DNA from: Gammaproteobacteria bacterium
GTDB lineage: Bacteria > Pseudomonadota > Gammaproteobacteria > Pseudomonadales > Azotimanducaceae
Reading direction: 5' to 3'
Assembly: GCA_002704225.1 (NCBI GenBank)
Contig: PAFU01000047.1
Location: 14,703 to 78,702 of the forward strand
DNA: 64,000 nucleotides
The position numbers and the translations under genes are program-made. The stretch's first letter is position 1; every line of letters begins with the position of its first letter. Shown piece after piece: positions 1 to 9,171 of this stretch. The notes below the pieces were generated by a model, which did no database searches, was not told where the DNA came from, and saw nothing but the letters and a program-made list of their open reading frames with translations.

Positions 1-1094
1 TGGATGAGGGAACGGATGAAGCCGCCGCGCTTGCAAAAATTCGACGTGCGGCCGATCGTCTTGCCACAGGAGAGAATTTTTCTGCCTTAGCCAAGGAACT
101 TTCGGACGACCCGGGCTCCTCGGACATCGGTGGCAGCTTGGGAATGATGTCAAAAGGGTCCTTTGACCCGGTGTTTGAAGAAGCACTGTGGGCATTGGAA
201 GCCCCCGGAGATGTATCGGAACCCGTTCGTAGCGAATTTGGCTACCATCTGATTCGCTTGAACGAAATCGGCGCTGTCGACGTGCCAACCTTCGCAGACG
301 AAAAAGACGGGATTCTCGACCGCCTGCGCTCGGAGGCCGCTGCGGAAGCGTTTGATTCGGCGGTGGAGGAGCTTGAACAGCGGGCATTTGAAGAACGGTA
401 CGAACTGACCGAAACAGCCAGTGCTCTTGGTTTAACCATTCTGCGCGCTGAGGGTGTTACGGAGTTTAACGGGGCAGACACGAATCAATGGGCGCTAGCG
501 GGTGACCTAGACGTGATCGAAAGCCTGTTCTCAACCGAGGGGCTTGAAGGGGAAAATAGCGCGGTAATTTCTTTGGGTGATGGCAGAGCAGCTGTGGTGC
601 GGGTGGCGCAATACTATGCCTCTGAGCAGCTGGCTCTGGCAGATGTGCAGCAAGTCATTGTTGACGAGCTTAAACAGGAAGCCGCTCGTGGTGAAATTGA
701 ATCGGATAAGGCCAACGCTCTGGCGCAATTGGACGCGGGTGTGCCCGTGTCTGAGGTCGCCAACGAACTTGGCAAGCGCTGGGAAACTCGCGAATTGATT
801 ACCCGCAGAGGCGCTTCCCTAAGGGGACTGGCCAATGTGCCGGAAAGTGTTCTAACCGAGGCGTTTTCGCTGCCACGACCCAGCGACGGCGGAAAAAGTA
901 TTGGTGCTGCGACGACCACCGATGGCAGCGCTCTGGTCGTTGTGACTCGAGTGCTCGCCGGCGATGTTGGCGCCACTGAGGAGACGCTGCTGCAGCAGTT
1001 GGAGCAACAGGTGACAGCGAGAAATCAACAACTGGAGTTTGGCGCGTTTTTCGCTGCAGCAGAGGCTTCTGTTGGTGTTGCCAGAGCTGAGTAA
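1..1094 (+). CDS. ppiD: Peptidyl-prolyl cis-trans isomerase D, C-terminal part
   Basis: This is a periplasmic, inner-membrane-anchored parvulin-like chaperone that helps fold outer membrane and secreted proteins. The frame is open from the left edge (codons in phase from base 3), so the N-terminal membrane anchor and the first part of the protein lie outside the window; about 363 residues remain. The end of a parvulin domain is visible near bases 93-190 (DDPGSSDIGGSLG followed by SKGSFDPVFEEAL). After it comes the long, charged, mostly helical C-terminal region that distinguishes PpiD from short parvulins and SurA. It converges on mltD with a 21-bp gap. An internal ATG at 138 exists but cuts through the parvulin domain, so I read the gene as truncated by the window edge. 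The family is fairly sure; PpiD rather than another SurA-like protein is likely. Confidence 0.85.
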   Translation, partial: DEGTDEAAALAKIRRAADRLATGENFSALAKELSDDPGSSDIGGSLGMMSKGSFDPVFEEALWALEAPGDVSEPVRSEFGYHLIRLNEIGAVDVPTFADEKDGILDRLRSEAAAEAFDSAVEELEQRAFEERYELTETASALGLTILRAEGVTEFNGADTNQWALAGDLDVIESLFSTEGLEGENSAVISLGDGRAAVVRVAQYYASEQLALADVQQVIVDELKQEAARGEIESDKANALAQLDAGVPVSEVANELGKRWETRELITRRGASLRGLANVPESVLTEAFSLPRPSDGGKSIGAATTTDGSALVVVTRVLAGDVGATEETLLQQLEQQVTARNQQLEFGAFFAAAEASVGVARAE

Positions 1095-1115
1095 TACCGC
1101 GCTCAACCGACCCGG

Positions 1116-2696
1116 CTAACCACCAATAACGTCGACAAAGAGGGTCAGGCCTTCGCCTGGCTGCAAGTAACGCTCTGGATTCATGTTGTTCCACGACACG
1201 ATGTCGCTCACTCGAATACGAAAGCGTTGAGCGATTCGGCTTAACGAATCGCCGCGCCGCACTCGGTACTGAATCTTCCGCACCTTGGAGGGCACAGGTT
1301 CTATGCTTGATGCCGGCGCGTTGGAAGAGGCTGTTGTCGCGCCGGGAATCAAGACTTTCTGGCCGACTCGTAGAATATCTCTAGGCCCGATCTGATTCAG
1401 TTTGACCAAGGAGGCAACGCTGACGTCGGCTTGCTTAGCGATTTTCCAAAGCGAATCGCCGGTGCGCACGACATAGAGTGTCTTGCCCGCTTTGCTCGGT
1501 TGATTGATCGCGCTGGGGCCGGGCACCCGAAGTGTCTGGCCGATCTGAAGCAGATCGCTTTCCAAGTTGTTGAAGACTTTGAGTGTCTGGCTGGTGACAC
1601 CGTAGGTCTCCGCTATTTCGCTTATCGTGTCGCCGCTTTGCACGATCACCTCTCGCCAAGCGACTCGCTCATCTGGGGCGATATCCATCAGACGCCGTGT
1701 CGCTTCGGCTATAGGATCTGTTCCGCCGTCCCAGTCACTGGGTAGCATTAGCCTTAACGGACTCTGGCTCGACCACTGTGAGCTGCGCAGAGCGGGGTTG
1801 AAGTCGTAGATCTCAGCAACCTCTAAAGCCAAGACCTTAGCCACGACGGCAACGTCGAAAGGGGATGGCAACACAACCTCTCTCAAAGGGTCGACGTTTT
1901 CAACCGGGGGCAACTGGATACCGAATGCTTGGGGGTTTGCGACAACGGCGGAAATTGCCAGTAGCCGAGGGACATAGGCTTGAGTCTCTCTAGGCAGGCG
2001 CAGGGCGAAAAAGTCTTTGGTCTTTCCGCTTCTGACGGCTTTAGAAACCGTTCCGCCGCCGGCATTGTATGCGGCCAGTGCCAAAGACCAATCGTCAAAA
2101 CGCAGATGTAGATCCTCCAGAAAGTCGAGCGCAGCGTGGGTCGAAGCGATGACATCACGACGTCCGTCGTAGTGACTGTTCATTTGTAGGCCGTACTGCT
2201 TCGCCGTCGGTCGCATGAATTGCCACAGTCCGCTGGCACCGTAGGGTGAAAAAGCGTACGGGTCTAAGGCGCTCTCGATCACCGGTAGTAGCGCTAACTC
2301 TGCCGGCAGATTTCGCTCAGAAACCTCATGCAAAATGTATGGGAGGTAGCGCTGCATGCGTGGCGCCAGCCGTTCCCAGTATTCCGGGTGGTTTTGCAGC
2401 CAGCGCAGCTGCTGACCTACGCGTTTCTCATCGGTTTGGTGGTCGAGAGTCATTTGCGGGCGCATGACCTGCCAAAGACTGGGCTCAGGGATGGTCTCTT
2501 GCTCAGAGCTAGGGCTCTCGTCGGATTCGGGTGCTTCGCTCAAGCGCTGGGTGTTGGCGGTAAGCGGCGCAGCGTCATTGGTGACCACTGGATTTTGAGT
2601 GGGTTGGTCGCCACGTTGAACGCGATTTGCTTCAAGATCACTTGTCGTTGGAGGCGTCACTGGGGGATCGCCCGCCGCAACGCAGCCGCCAACCAA
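1116..2696 (-). CDS. mltD: Membrane-bound lytic murein transglycosylase D (lipoprotein), start uncertain
   Basis: This enzyme cleaves the MurNAc-GlcNAc bond of peptidoglycan, leaving 1,6-anhydro ends, at the inner face of the outer membrane. The SLT domain sits about a quarter to halfway into the protein, with the catalytic Glu in PVIESALDP followed by YGASGLWQFM and the AAYNAGGG motif. Three LysM peptidoglycan-binding repeats fill the C-terminal third (QSGDTISEIAETYGV, RTGDSLWKIAKQA, RRGDSLSRIAQRF). The 2696 start given here is a TTG sitting inside a lipobox (LVGGC). The frame continues upstream through a hydrophobic stretch (LILRAAILWSIALVGGC) that looks like a lipoprotein signal peptide, but no in-frame ATG or GTG precedes it, so the true start is further upstream and non-standard (in-frame CTG at 2732 and at 2816). 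The next gene is the divergent methyltransferase at 2842. Confidence 0.9.
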   Translation of the reverse strand: MVGGCVAAGDPPVTPPTTSDLEANRVQRGDQPTQNPVVTNDAAPLTANTQRLSEAPESDESPSSEQETIPEPSLWQVMRPQMTLDHQTDEKRVGQQLRWLQNHPEYWERLAPRMQRYLPYILHEVSERNLPAELALLPVIESALDPYAFSPYGASGLWQFMRPTAKQYGLQMNSHYDGRRDVIASTHAALDFLEDLHLRFDDWSLALAAYNAGGGTVSKAVRSGKTKDFFALRLPRETQAYVPRLLAISAVVANPQAFGIQLPPVENVDPLREVVLPSPFDVAVVAKVLALEVAEIYDFNPALRSSQWSSQSPLRLMLPSDWDGGTDPIAEATRRLMDIAPDERVAWREVIVQSGDTISEIAETYGVTSQTLKVFNNLESDLLQIGQTLRVPGPSAINQPSKAGKTLYVVRTGDSLWKIAKQADVSVASLVKLNQIGPRDILRVGQKVLIPGATTASSNAPASSIEPVPSKVRKIQYRVRRGDSLSRIAQRFRIRVSDIVSWNNMNPERYLQPGEGLTLFVDVIGG

Positions 2697-2841
2697 GGCG
2701 ATTGACCAAAGGATGGCTGCCCTAAGGATCAGCCTGCGGGTAAAAGTGTAGCTAAGGAACTTGATGTTGATGTAGCCTAGAAAGGATGAGAATGGACAAG
2801 CCGGCGATATTATCAGGTTCCGGCGCTATCGGGTAAAGGGT

Positions 2842-3750
2842 ATGAGCGCAGCGAATCCCAATGGCAGTAACCAGAGTCGCAATGACCTTGGTGGTAGCGA
2901 GCAGAACGCACTGTGGGACAGCAGACTCGGCCAGCGCTTGATCGAACAAGAGTCATCTCTGCTGCATCCTGTGCTGCGGGGGCTTTACGGTGAGTCCGTT
3001 CTTTGGATTGGTGAACAAACGAGTATGTCCCAGAGTCTTGGCCGATGTATGGTTCGCTTACCAATTCACGCTTCTTGCCTAAACAGTCCCAAAGGACGTC
3101 CGGAGATGCGAGACATTACGCGTCTGCAGGTATGCAGTGGCAGCCTGCCATTCGCGAGCGCATCTCTTGATGGCGTGGTGCTACATCATGCCCTTGAAAG
3201 CGCTCCTGATGCACGGGCGTGTATTCGAGAGGTTGAACGAGTCCTCAAGCCGGGAGGACGACTGGTGATTTGTGCGTTCAATCCGATCAGTCTGTCAGGG
3301 CTTCGCGCGTGGAGTGCGCGATCAAGCGCAAATCCGCTTTGGGGGCAGAAATTCATCAGCCCGACACGTTTGTTGGATTGGCTTGCCTTGTTGAATCTCA
3401 AGCAGGTGCAAAAGCCTGAATATCGTTCAATTACCGCGCCACTTATAGGGCCGTCTCTTGCCACGCTGGGGCAGCGCATGGCTCAATGGTCTGTGGTTAA
3501 TTCACTGAAAGCCAGCGCTAAACCCCTGTGGGGTTTTGAGCTGCTCGCGCCGACGCTAGCGAGTGCAAAGCGGCTAATTGATCAGGTCATTAAACGACTG
3601 CCGATAGGAGGTATTGTGATCGTCTCCGCCTGCAAGACTCGGCAAGGTGGCACACTGGTTGGGCGGGAAAGTACGAGAACGAAACCGGGTCGGGGTAAGC
3701 TGGTGCTTGCGCCGACGGCCCGAGTCAACCTGAAACGAACTGAGCATTAA
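2842..3750 (+). CDS. SAM-dependent methyltransferase, YafS-like
   Basis: This 302-residue protein has a type 11 methyltransferase domain. The clearest signature is the motif region [15 protein letters not shown] followed by [20 protein letters not shown], typical of class I methyltransferases. The usual glycine-rich SAM-binding motif is degenerate (VLWIGEQTS), so activity should not be assumed. It lies seven bases ahead of rnhA. In many gammaproteobacteria the order is mltD-gloB-methyltransferase-rnhA-dnaQ (yafS in Escherichia coli); here gloB is absent. It is divergent from mltD with about 145 bp between them. The substrate of this family is not known to me. Confidence 0.75.
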   Translation: MSAANPNGSNQSRNDLGGSEQNALWDSRLGQRLIEQESSLLHPVLRGLYGESVLWIGEQTSMSQSLGRCMVRLPIHASCLNSPKGRPEMRDITRLQVCSGSLPFASASLDGVVLHHALESAPDARACIREVERVLKPGGRLVICAFNPISLSGLRAWSARSSANPLWGQKFISPTRLLDWLALLNLKQVQKPEYRSITAPLIGPSLATLGQRMAQWSVVNSLKASAKPLWGFELLAPTLASAKRLIDQVIKRLPIGGIVIVSACKTRQGGTLVGRESTRTKPGRGKLVLAPTARVNLKRTEH

Positions 3751-3757
3751 TCGGAGC

Positions 3758-4204
3758 ATGACATTGACGATAGAAGTATTCACCGACGGCGCATGCCGAG
3801 GCAATCCTGGACCTGGTGGTTGGGCGGCCTTGGTGCGGCAGGACGGAGTCGAGCAGATGTACGCTGGTGCAGAGCCTCAGACGACGAATAACCAAATGGA
3901 ACTGATGGCGGCAATTCAGGGCTTGGAGCAACTCGCATCGCACTCGACGGTCAGTTTGACTACCGATTCCCAATACGTCCGGCAGGGCATCACCCAGTGG
4001 ATTCATGGTTGGAAGCGCAATGGGTGGAAAACGTCTCAACGCCAGCCGGTAAAGAATCAGGAGCTTTGGCAGCGTCTGGACGCGGCCGTGGCAGATCATG
4101 ATGTTGAGTGGCATTGGGTCAAGGGCCACAGCGGACATCGCGAAAATGAGTTGGTCGACGAAGCAGCCAATGTCGCGATCGATGCTATGCAGGCCGCCCG
4201 ATGA
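3758..4204 (+). CDS. rnhA: Ribonuclease HI
   Basis: RNase HI degrades the RNA strand of RNA-DNA hybrids, removing primers and R-loops in the cytoplasm. The 148-residue protein matches the E. coli enzyme in size and in residue numbering: D10 ([14 protein letters not shown]), E48 ([10 protein letters not shown]), D70 (LTTDSQY), H124 (KGHSG) and D134 (ELVDEAAN) all fall at the expected positions. The basic handle region ([10 protein letters not shown]) is also present. Its stop overlaps the dnaQ start by four bases (ATGA), so the two are translationally coupled. Confidence 0.97.
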   Translation: MTLTIEVFTDGACRGNPGPGGWAALVRQDGVEQMYAGAEPQTTNNQMELMAAIQGLEQLASHSTVSLTTDSQYVRQGITQWIHGWKRNGWKTSQRQPVKNQELWQRLDAAVADHDVEWHWVKGHSGHRENELVDEAANVAIDAMQAAR

Positions 4205-4920
4205 GGCAGGTGGTACTGGATACAGAAACCACGGGCCTCGAGGTTCTCAATGGCCATCGAATTATTGAAATTGGAGCGGTTGAGGTAGTTAACCGTCGCC
4301 TCACAGGGCGGACCTTCCATAAGTACATCAACCCAGATCGTGCGATTGATGACGGCGCGAAAGAAGTGCATGGCATCACCGAAGCCTTTCTGGCCGATAA
4401 GCCTCGGTTTGCTGACGTCTGGCCGGAACTGGATACGTTTCTCCGAGGCGCCGAGCTGGTGATTCACAACGCGCCTTTTGACATCGCATTTTTGAACGCA
4501 GAGGTAGATCGGCTGGGCGGTCAGGGAGCTGACTCTCCCGAGCGTGTGGATGCGGTTTGCGATATCACGGACTCCTTAGTCCTAGCGCGGCAAAAGCATC
4601 CGGGACAGAAAAACAGTCTGGATGCCTTATGCCGACGCTACATGGTGGACAACTCCCAGCGTGACCTCCACGGCGCGCTATTGGATGCTGAAATTCTGGC
4701 GGATGTCTATTTGCTCATGACGGGCGGGCAGGCACAAATGTTTTCCAGTGGCGTGGATCAAGAGCAAAAAAGTCAGTCGGAATCCAACCAGCAGTCGATA
4801 CATTTGGAGACCGAGAAATTACGGGTAGTGCAGGCTAGGCCAGAAGAACTGGCCGCTCATGAGGCCATGCTTGAATTGATGGATCAACACAGCGACGGGC
4901 AAACGCTTTGGCGACGCTGA
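4201..4920 (+). CDS. dnaQ: DNA polymerase III epsilon subunit (3'-5' proofreading exonuclease)
   Basis: This is the proofreading exonuclease of the replicative polymerase, a DnaQ-family DEDDh nuclease. All exonuclease motifs are visible: Exo I D7 and E9 (LDTETTGLE), Exo II D94 ([11 protein letters not shown]), and Exo III H157 and D162 ([16 protein letters not shown]). After the nuclease domain, [10 protein letters not shown] around residues 175-184 occupies the position of the clamp-binding motif in E. coli epsilon, and the rest forms the tail that binds the alpha subunit. It overlaps rnhA by four bases and is followed by a clear hairpin terminator at 4931-4976. Confidence 0.96.
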   Translation: MRQVVLDTETTGLEVLNGHRIIEIGAVEVVNRRLTGRTFHKYINPDRAIDDGAKEVHGITEAFLADKPRFADVWPELDTFLRGAELVIHNAPFDIAFLNAEVDRLGGQGADSPERVDAVCDITDSLVLARQKHPGQKNSLDALCRRYMVDNSQRDLHGALLDAEILADVYLLMTGGQAQMFSSGVDQEQKSQSESNQQSIHLETEKLRVVQARPEELAAHEAMLELMDQHSDGQTLWRR

Positions 4921-4930
4921 ATCAGACGCA

Positions 4931-4976
4931 AAAAAAGCGCTGTAACCCGTTCGGATCAACAGCGCTTCTGCTTTTG
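4931..4976. terminator. Bidirectional rho-independent terminator between dnaQ and nhaB
   Basis: An 8-bp perfect stem (AGCGCTGT at 4936-4943, ACAGCGCT at 4959-4966) is flanked by an A-run on the left and a CTTTT on the right. It can therefore terminate dnaQ on the plus strand and nhaB on the minus strand. Confidence 0.85.
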
Positions 4977-4990
4977 GCGACCTAAAATCG

Positions 4991-6448
4991 TCAAATCATA
5001 TAGATCACCGCGATGTAACCCGTGATTCCCATAGTGATCGTGTAGGGGAGTGCCATCGTTACCATGCGCATGTAGCTGAGGTTGATCAGTGGCGCGATGG
5101 AAGACGTTAGCAGGAACAAAAAGGCAGCCTGACCATTCGGCGTAGCCACACTGGGTATGTTGGTGCCGGTGTTGATCGCCACCGCCAGCGCATCAAATTG
5201 CTCACGACTAATCACGCCATTGGTAAACGCTTGCTTGACCTCGCCGATGTAAACCGTTGCGACGAAGACGTTATCGCTGATCGCTGATAGCAGGCCATTA
5301 GCAATGTAGAACATGCCGGGTTGCGCCTCTTCGGGCAGTGAAAGCACGTAGGCGATCACAGGCGAGAACAAGTGTTGATCATGGATCACGCCAACGATGC
5401 CAAAGAACACGACCAACAGTGCCGTGAAGGGCAGGGCCTCCTCAAAGGCTTTGCCCAAATCGTGCTCTTCAACCACGCCATTAAAAGCGGTCTGCAGTAC
5501 AATAATGGTCAAGCCGATGAGACCAACTTCGGCCACGTGAAAGCCCAAGGCAAGGATCAAAATGACCGCCGAGACCGCCTGAATAACCAAACGGGCGTTG
5601 TCGCGATCGGTGCGCTTGGCCGCTTCTGCTTGATCGTATTCCACGAGAATCTCTCGGACACGTTCCGGCATCAGAGCCCCGTAGCCGAATATTTTGGTTT
5701 TTTCCAGCAAGATGCAGGTGATCAAACCAACGACGAGTACTGGCATGGTCACCGGAGCCATACGCAGAAAGAACTCGACGAAATTCCATTCGGTGTAGCT
5801 GGCGATCAACAGGTTCTGCGGCTCGCCTACCGTTGTGCAGACGCCGCCCAAGGCGGTACCCACGGCAGCATGCATCAGAAGATTTCGCAAGAAAGCGCGA
5901 AACTTTTCGAAGTCAGGGTCCTCTGCGCCGGTCTGTTGGTCAGCAACGTTCTTGTATACCGTGTAGAAGCCGACTGCGACACTGATCACGACAGCGGTCA
6001 CGGTTAAGGCGTCGAGAAATGCCGACAGAAATGCTGAAATAAAGCAGAACAGGAACGAGATCAGGGTCTTCGAGCGAATGGAGAGCAGGACCTTCGTGAA
6101 GGTAAAAAGCAGCAGTTCCTTCATGAAATAGATGCCAGCCACCATAAAGACCAGCAAAAGAATCACCGGAAAAGCGGCGACAACTTCGTGGTAGACCGTG
6201 CCCGGAGACGTCATACCCATGACCACCCCTTCAATGGCGAGCAGCCCGCCTGGCTGAAGCGGGTAACACTTCAACGCCATTGCTAGGGTGAAGATAAATT
6301 CCAGTACCAGTACCCAACCTGTGATGTAGGGGCCCGCGATGTAAAGAAGGATAGGGTTCAGAACCAGAAATCCGACAATCGTTTGTTTATACCAATCCGG
6401 TGCATGCCCCAAAAAATTCTGGGTGAACGCATTCATCGTTGTTTGCAT
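4991..6448 (-). CDS. nhaB: Na+/H+ antiporter NhaB
   Basis: This inner-membrane secondary transporter exchanges cytoplasmic sodium for external protons, for sodium tolerance and pH balance. The 485-residue protein is almost entirely hydrophobic with about twelve membrane segments, close to the usual NhaB length of about 510. The N-terminus ([20 protein letters not shown]) and the central stretch [21 protein letters not shown] are characteristic of NhaB and of the wider ion transporter superfamily. It converges with dnaQ across the terminator and has its own promoter region in the 250 bp upstream. A sodium-based antiporter fits a marine or saline lifestyle. Confidence 0.92.
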   Translation of the reverse strand: MQTTMNAFTQNFLGHAPDWYKQTIVGFLVLNPILLYIAGPYITGWVLVLEFIFTLAMALKCYPLQPGGLLAIEGVVMGMTSPGTVYHEVVAAFPVILLLVFMVAGIYFMKELLLFTFTKVLLSIRSKTLISFLFCFISAFLSAFLDALTVTAVVISVAVGFYTVYKNVADQQTGAEDPDFEKFRAFLRNLLMHAAVGTALGGVCTTVGEPQNLLIASYTEWNFVEFFLRMAPVTMPVLVVGLITCILLEKTKIFGYGALMPERVREILVEYDQAEAAKRTDRDNARLVIQAVSAVILILALGFHVAEVGLIGLTIIVLQTAFNGVVEEHDLGKAFEEALPFTALLVVFFGIVGVIHDQHLFSPVIAYVLSLPEEAQPGMFYIANGLLSAISDNVFVATVYIGEVKQAFTNGVISREQFDALAVAINTGTNIPSVATPNGQAAFLFLLTSSIAPLINLSYMRMVTMALPYTITMGITGYIAVIYMI

Positions 6449-6698
6449 TGAAAGTCCTTGATGTGTCTTTGATGAACGGGAATCTTTTATTCTTTTTCAA
6501 CGCCCGACCGATCATTGCAGAACGATTCGCGCGATATCCAAAAGAGGAAGATAGCTTGCTCTGGGTAAGAGGGGCAAGTGGCTTAAATTGCAAAGCGTAT
6601 GATCTCGTGCGTAATTGCCTTGGTGTCGCTATGCTCTGCGGCTACTAAAAAATTACATTTACGCGCTTCGAGCGAAATTACAGAAAGGTACATTGCCT
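6449..6698. other. Intergenic region between nhaB and nudC, no gene seen
   Basis: These 250 bp separate the divergent nhaB and nudC starts and must carry both promoters. I see no clear consensus promoter. A possible 69-codon reading frame on the plus strand runs into the nhaB 5' end, has no ribosome binding site and no recognisable content, so I do not call it. A moderately AT-rich stretch precedes the AAAGG ribosome binding site of nudC. Confidence 0.4.
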
Positions 6699-7526
6699 AT
6701 GTGGCCCAAAGATCAAGACGAGTTTGTTGCAAATCACATCATGCCAGACGGCGCAGACAGCAGTGATGCTTGGTATTTCGTCTTTATCCGGGGAGAACTG
6801 GTCTGCAAGACTGTGCAGGGCGCACCGGAACCGATTACCGCAGACGATTTTCGATGGTTTGATGCGGAGGTCAAAAGCAAACACTTCCTAGGTCACCACG
6901 GTAGTATGCCCTGTTTTGCGGTGCGTGCCGCCGGCGCAGTGCCCGAGGGATATGCATTGATGCCCTTGCGAGGATTGTTGGGTCGAACATCGCAGTCGTT
7001 GTTTTATCTTGCAGGACGCGCTCAACAGATCATTGAGTGGCATGACACGCACCAGTTTTGCGGGCGCTGCGGGTCGCCAATGCAGCTTCACAGTCAGGAT
7101 CGCGCGATGCATTGCGAAAGCTGTGGCCACATCAATTACCCACGGCTGTCTCCAAGTATCATCGTGCTGGTGACGAAGGGGGAAGAGATGCTGTTGGCAC
7201 GAAACGCCAACTGGCCGGCTAAGATGTACAGCACGCTGGCAGGATTCGTTGAGCCCGGTGAGTCCATAGAGCAAACGGTGCATCGAGAGGTGTTCGAAGA
7301 AGTAGGCTTGAAGGTGCAGAATCTGAAGTACTTTGGCTCACAAAGCTGGCCATTTCCCAATTCACTGATGCTGGGGTTTCACGCGGAATACGCCGGCGGG
7401 GACATTGTATGCCAGCCTGAAGAGATTGCCGATGCTCAGTGGTTTACTAAGGACAGCATGCCGCAGACACCACCCAAGACAGCAATTTCCGGCTGGTTGA
7501 TCGAGGAGTTTTTGGGGCAGCTTTAG
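6699..7526 (+). CDS. nudC: NADH pyrophosphatase / RNA deNADding enzyme NudC
   Basis: NudC hydrolyses NADH to NMNH and AMP and removes NAD caps from RNA. I start it at ATG 6699 (275 residues) because AAAGG lies upstream and an upstream in-frame extension to 6615 carries no family sequence. The zinc ribbon has C121, C124, C139 and C142. The Nudix box spans residues 182-204 (G..E188..REV..EE..GL). The NudC-specific SQPWPFPxS signature appears as SQSWPFPNS at 214-222, with Pro replaced by Ser. It stands alone, converging on the SCP-2-like gene with eight bases between. Confidence 0.95.
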   Translation: MWPKDQDEFVANHIMPDGADSSDAWYFVFIRGELVCKTVQGAPEPITADDFRWFDAEVKSKHFLGHHGSMPCFAVRAAGAVPEGYALMPLRGLLGRTSQSLFYLAGRAQQIIEWHDTHQFCGRCGSPMQLHSQDRAMHCESCGHINYPRLSPSIIVLVTKGEEMLLARNANWPAKMYSTLAGFVEPGESIEQTVHREVFEEVGLKVQNLKYFGSQSWPFPNSLMLGFHAEYAGGDIVCQPEEIADAQWFTKDSMPQTPPKTAISGWLIEEFLGQL

Positions 7527-7534
7527 CGAGGGTG

Positions 7535-7864
7535 CTATGCCGATGCCGCGTGCTTGCCAAATGCCGCGAACGTCTGAAATACCCAAATGAGATGGCCGTT
7601 CGAGCGTATTTGGCCGCGCATAAAGGCGGTGACCATATCCTCTCGCCCAGCGAACAAACGCTGGGCTTGGGCCGATGATTCGAAGTACAGGATGAGTTCC
7701 GCTTCTTTGATATCAGGGAAGGTGAGGGTGCCGTTGCGTATGTCGAAGAACACGCTTTCGTTAGGAAAACGTAGTTCGACATCCATTTCCAGCTCAGTTG
7801 CCGCAGAGTCTAAAAAATTGTCCAGCAAAAAATCCCGCACTAACGCCTCCGTGTGAAACTGCAT
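7535..7864 (-). CDS. SCP-2 sterol-transfer-like domain protein, start uncertain
   Basis: A small protein of 109 residues from ATG 7864 (123 from TTG 7906). The pattern of a beta strand with FDIRNGTLTF, then a stretch of the type A-x-L-x-L-x-F (ELILYFESS), then FAGREDMVTAFMRGQIRSNGH matches the SCP-2 fold, in which an MxGxIxxxGD-like turn precedes the last helix. Such small bacterial SCP-2 proteins are thought to bind lipid-like ligands, but no function is established. Neither possible start has a good ribosome binding site. The frame stays open upstream to 7984 with no ATG or GTG, so the N-terminus is unclear. Next gene: sohB, divergent, about 170 bp away. Confidence 0.6.
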   Translation of the reverse strand: MQFHTEALVRDFLLDNFLDSAATELEMDVELRFPNESVFFDIRNGTLTFPDIKEAELILYFESSAQAQRLFAGREDMVTAFMRGQIRSNGHLIWVFQTFAAFGKHAASA

Positions 7865-8032
7865 CAGGCCCAAACCAGTACCTGATCGCGGCGGAGAAAC
7901 TAGCAAAGCTCGCTGGCAGTATTCAAGACGATTTTTTCGAATGACCTGGTCGCCGATCCGGGTGGATCCGCTGTAGACGATAACCGTGACCTGTCGCTAA
8001 AGTAGCACCCCCTCTGATAAGGCTGAAACCGA

Positions 8033-9160
8033 ATGACCTTTTTGTACGAATACCTGATGTTTCTAGGCCAGGTCGTAACGCTTGTGATCGGCTTTATCGT
8101 GGTGGCGTCTTTTTTGGCCTCGCTGGGCAGCCGGGCCCAATCCGGCAGTCAAGGGCACCTACAGGTTCAGAAGCTCAACGAGCAAATTCGCGATCTACGC
8201 TTTTCTATGGAAAGCCATCTGCTGACATCGGATCAGGCCAAAAAGCAGCACAAATCCGAACTGAAGGCTGAAAAGGCAGAACAAAAGAAAGCGGCTAAAC
8301 GGGACGCCAAAAAGCAGAGCCAAAAGGAACCCGTCAAAGCGGTTGAGCAGTCCAGCACAGATGACGCTCCCGAGGCTGATTCGGCTGGCGACGGAATCGC
8401 GTCGATTCCCGACGGCAGCAAGCCTCGCACCTTCGTCATCCACTTTGACGGCGACGTCGCCGCTTCCGCGGTCGAGCATTTGCGCATTGAAGTGACCGCG
8501 GTACTGACCATGGCCCAGCCCCAGGATGAAGTGGTAGTGTGCATTGAAAGCCCCGGAGGCATGGTGCACAGCTACGGTTTGGCGGCCTCGCAAATGATGC
8601 GCATACGGTCCAAGGGCATTCCTCTAACCGCTTTGGTGGATCGCGTTGCGGCCAGTGGCGGATACCTGATGGCCGCGGTGGCGAATAAGATCGTTGCTGC
8701 ACCCTTTGCCGTCATTGGCAGTATTGGCGTTGTGGCGCAGGTGCCCAATGTGCATCGCTTGCTCAAGAAAAACGATGTGGACGTCGAGGTGCTGACCGCG
8801 GGCAAATATAAGCGAACCTTGACCTTGCTGGGCGAAAATACTGACGAGGGGAGAGAAAAATTTCGAGAAGAGCTTGAAGAGGTGCACACCCTGTTCCAGG
8901 AATTCGTGGTGGATAACCGGCCGGAACTCGACATCGAGGCTGTAGCGACTGGTGAAGCGTGGTATGGCTCACGGGCGCTGGATTTGCGCCTAGTGGATGC
9001 ATTGGCCACCAGTGACGAGTATGTGAGTGATCAATGCCAAGAGCGCGATGTCTACAGCGTTGCCTGGGTTGAAGTGAAGAAGCCCTTGGATCGGTTGCTT
9101 GATAAAGCCAATGGTGCCTTGGACCGCGTAAATCATATGTTGGAATTTGTTAGAAAGTAG
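8033..9160 (+). CDS. sohB: SohB-type S49 family inner-membrane protease
   Basis: SohB is a membrane-anchored serine protease related to signal peptide peptidase SppA; its active domain is expected on the periplasmic side. Residues 8-33 form the membrane anchor, residues 66-105 are a Lys/Glu-rich charged linker, and the S49 domain starts near residue 130. The Ser-Lys catalytic pair is visible: S208 (RVAASGGYLM) and K260 (GKYKRTLT), together with the oxyanion-loop stretch ESPGGMVHSYG. The 375-residue length is typical. The start at ATG 8033 has AAGG ten bases upstream. It is followed 11 bp later by the AcuI-like gene. Confidence 0.93.
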   Translation: MTFLYEYLMFLGQVVTLVIGFIVVASFLASLGSRAQSGSQGHLQVQKLNEQIRDLRFSMESHLLTSDQAKKQHKSELKAEKAEQKKAAKRDAKKQSQKEPVKAVEQSSTDDAPEADSAGDGIASIPDGSKPRTFVIHFDGDVAASAVEHLRIEVTAVLTMAQPQDEVVVCIESPGGMVHSYGLAASQMMRIRSKGIPLTALVDRVAASGGYLMAAVANKIVAAPFAVIGSIGVVAQVPNVHRLLKKNDVDVEVLTAGKYKRTLTLLGENTDEGREKFREELEEVHTLFQEFVVDNRPELDIEAVATGEAWYGSRALDLRLVDALATSDEYVSDQCQERDVYSVAWVEVKKPLDRLLDKANGALDRVNHMLEFVRK

Positions 9161-9171
9161 TAGGAGAGGTC

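Noticed and set aside
5372..6007. 211-codon frame antisense to nhaB
   Set aside because: It mirrors the hydrophobic codons of NhaB and has no support of its own.
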